The notes under the pieces were generated by a model. That model was not told the DNA's origin. It saw only the letters and a list, made by a program, of their open reading frames with translations, and searched no databases. The translations under genes and the position numbers were made by a program. Shown piece by piece: positions 5,802-6,254 of a stretch of DNA of 6,254 nt (positions within the stretch are counted from its first letter, which is position 1; every line of letters begins with the position of its first letter). The stretch comes from Thermoproteota archaeon (GTDB lineage Archaea > Korarchaeota > Korarchaeia > B14-G2): NCBI GenBank assembly GCA_003661385.1, contig QMWA01000103.1, positions 1-6,254 on the forward strand, in the 5' to 3' direction.

Positions 5802-6254
5802 TTAGCTGAGGTACTTGAGCTTCAGGTACTCTAGCAGCTTTGGTGGCGTGAGCTCTTCTCCAAGTGCTCGCTTAACCAGCTCTCTTGGAGGATACACTGC
5901 CCCCCACCTGTGCACCTTCTCTCTGAGGAAGCTCATTACCTCGCTGAACCTCTTCTCTCTCACCTTCTCCTCTAGCTCCTTGATCTGCAGGGCTACTTGA
6001 GCTGCTAGCACTCTGCCTATGGCGTAGGTTGGGAAGTACCCTATGTAGCCATGTGACCAGTGTACGTCCTGTAGCACCCCATCTCTGTGGCTCTCTGGCT
6101 TCACTCCGATCAGCTTCTCCATGAGCTCGCTCCAGACCTGGGGTAGCTCACTTACATCCAGTCTCTCCTCGAGCATGTCTTTCTCGATCTTGTACCTGAG
6201 GTAGACGTGAAGTACATACTGGACTTCATCTGCCTCAACTCTGATGAGCTCTGG
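5802..6254 (-). CDS. M32 family metallocarboxypeptidase, C-terminal 150 residues (5' end cut by window)
   Basis: The frame is open through the right edge of the window, so the first visible ATG (6174-6176) is internal; 150 residues of an expected about 500 are present. Hallmarks of the thermostable carboxypeptidase Taq (M32) family are clear: RVEADEV (6222-6242) followed by a V-HVYLRYKIEK helix, and GVLQDVHWSHGYIGYF then PTYAIG (6015-6080), matching the family D-x-HWS-x-G-x-x-GYFPTY-x-LG substrate-site signature. The HEXXH zinc site lies upstream, outside the window. M32 enzymes are cytoplasmic and remove C-terminal residues from peptides with broad specificity. The C-terminus ends in LKLKYLS with TAA at 5802-5804. 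An 88-residue gene follows after 11 nt on the same strand, presumably in one operon. Confidence 0.93.
   Translation of the reverse strand, partial: PELIRVEADEVQYVLHVYLRYKIEKDMLEERLDVSELPQVWSELMEKLIGVKPESHRDGVLQDVHWSHGYIGYFPTYAIGRVLAAQVALQIKELEEKVREKRFSEVMSFLREKVHRWGAVYPPRELVKRALGEELTPPKLLEYLKLKYLS

Noticed and set aside
1-6254. CRISPR array, insertion sequence, defence island or att site
   Set aside because: No regularly spaced repeats, terminal inverted repeats, transposase or integrase motifs, or defence-protein domains were seen. The intact genes are housekeeping-type repair and peptidase genes plus one small gene of unknown function.

Overview
The window looks like chromosomal DNA from a hyperthermophilic archaeon, most likely a crenarchaeote (Thermoproteota). 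Reasons: coding strands are purine-rich and use AGG/AGA for Arg, ATA for Ile and GAG/AAG over GAA/AAA; ribosome sites read GAGGTG, complementary to an archaeal 16S tail; candidate promoters are TATA-like rather than -10/-35; and the gene content (archaeal Lhr helicase with an SbcD/Mre11-related phosphoesterase, DUF4910-type M28 peptidase, M32 carboxypeptidase) fits. I cannot name the genus from sequence alone. None of the intact genes is visibly a defence, viral or mobile-element gene.

Layout. (1) 1-1173, plus strand: 3' part of an M28/DUF4910-type aminopeptidase-like gene with a C-terminal winged-helix-like tail; the frame is open through the left edge. (2) 1174-2121: about 950 bases without an intact gene of normal size. 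It holds a promoter and ribosome-site candidate leading into a 66-codon frame broken by one in-frame TAA (1209-1409), a short imperfect direct repeat, and a decayed or mis-sequenced gene (1452-1979) encoding a carboxypeptidase-regulatory-like beta-sandwich protein. In that gene two frame changes, both beside A-runs, cancel each other. Its base and codon use is AT-richer and unlike the neighbours. A GC-rich leader with a TATA-like box follows. (3) 2122-5537, plus strand: a two-gene unit, an Lhr-type superfamily 2 helicase followed by a metallophosphoesterase whose TTG start overlaps the helicase stop. (4) 5524-6254, minus strand: an M32 carboxypeptidase (3' part only, frame open through the right edge) followed 11 nt later by an 88-residue charged protein with an antitoxin-like C-terminus. 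This unit converges on the phosphoesterase, and the two 3' ends overlap by 14 bp.

How the genes relate. The helicase and phosphoesterase very likely act in one DNA (or RNA) processing pathway: in many bacteria an Lhr-core helicase is also encoded beside a metallophosphoesterase (PdeM), so the pairing recurs in both domains. The two peptidases, on opposite strands at the two ends, are consistent with peptide use in a heterotroph but are not obviously linked. The most unusual part is the broken stretch at 1209-1979, which is either decaying accessory DNA or an assembly with homopolymer errors. I did not find a convincing new system.
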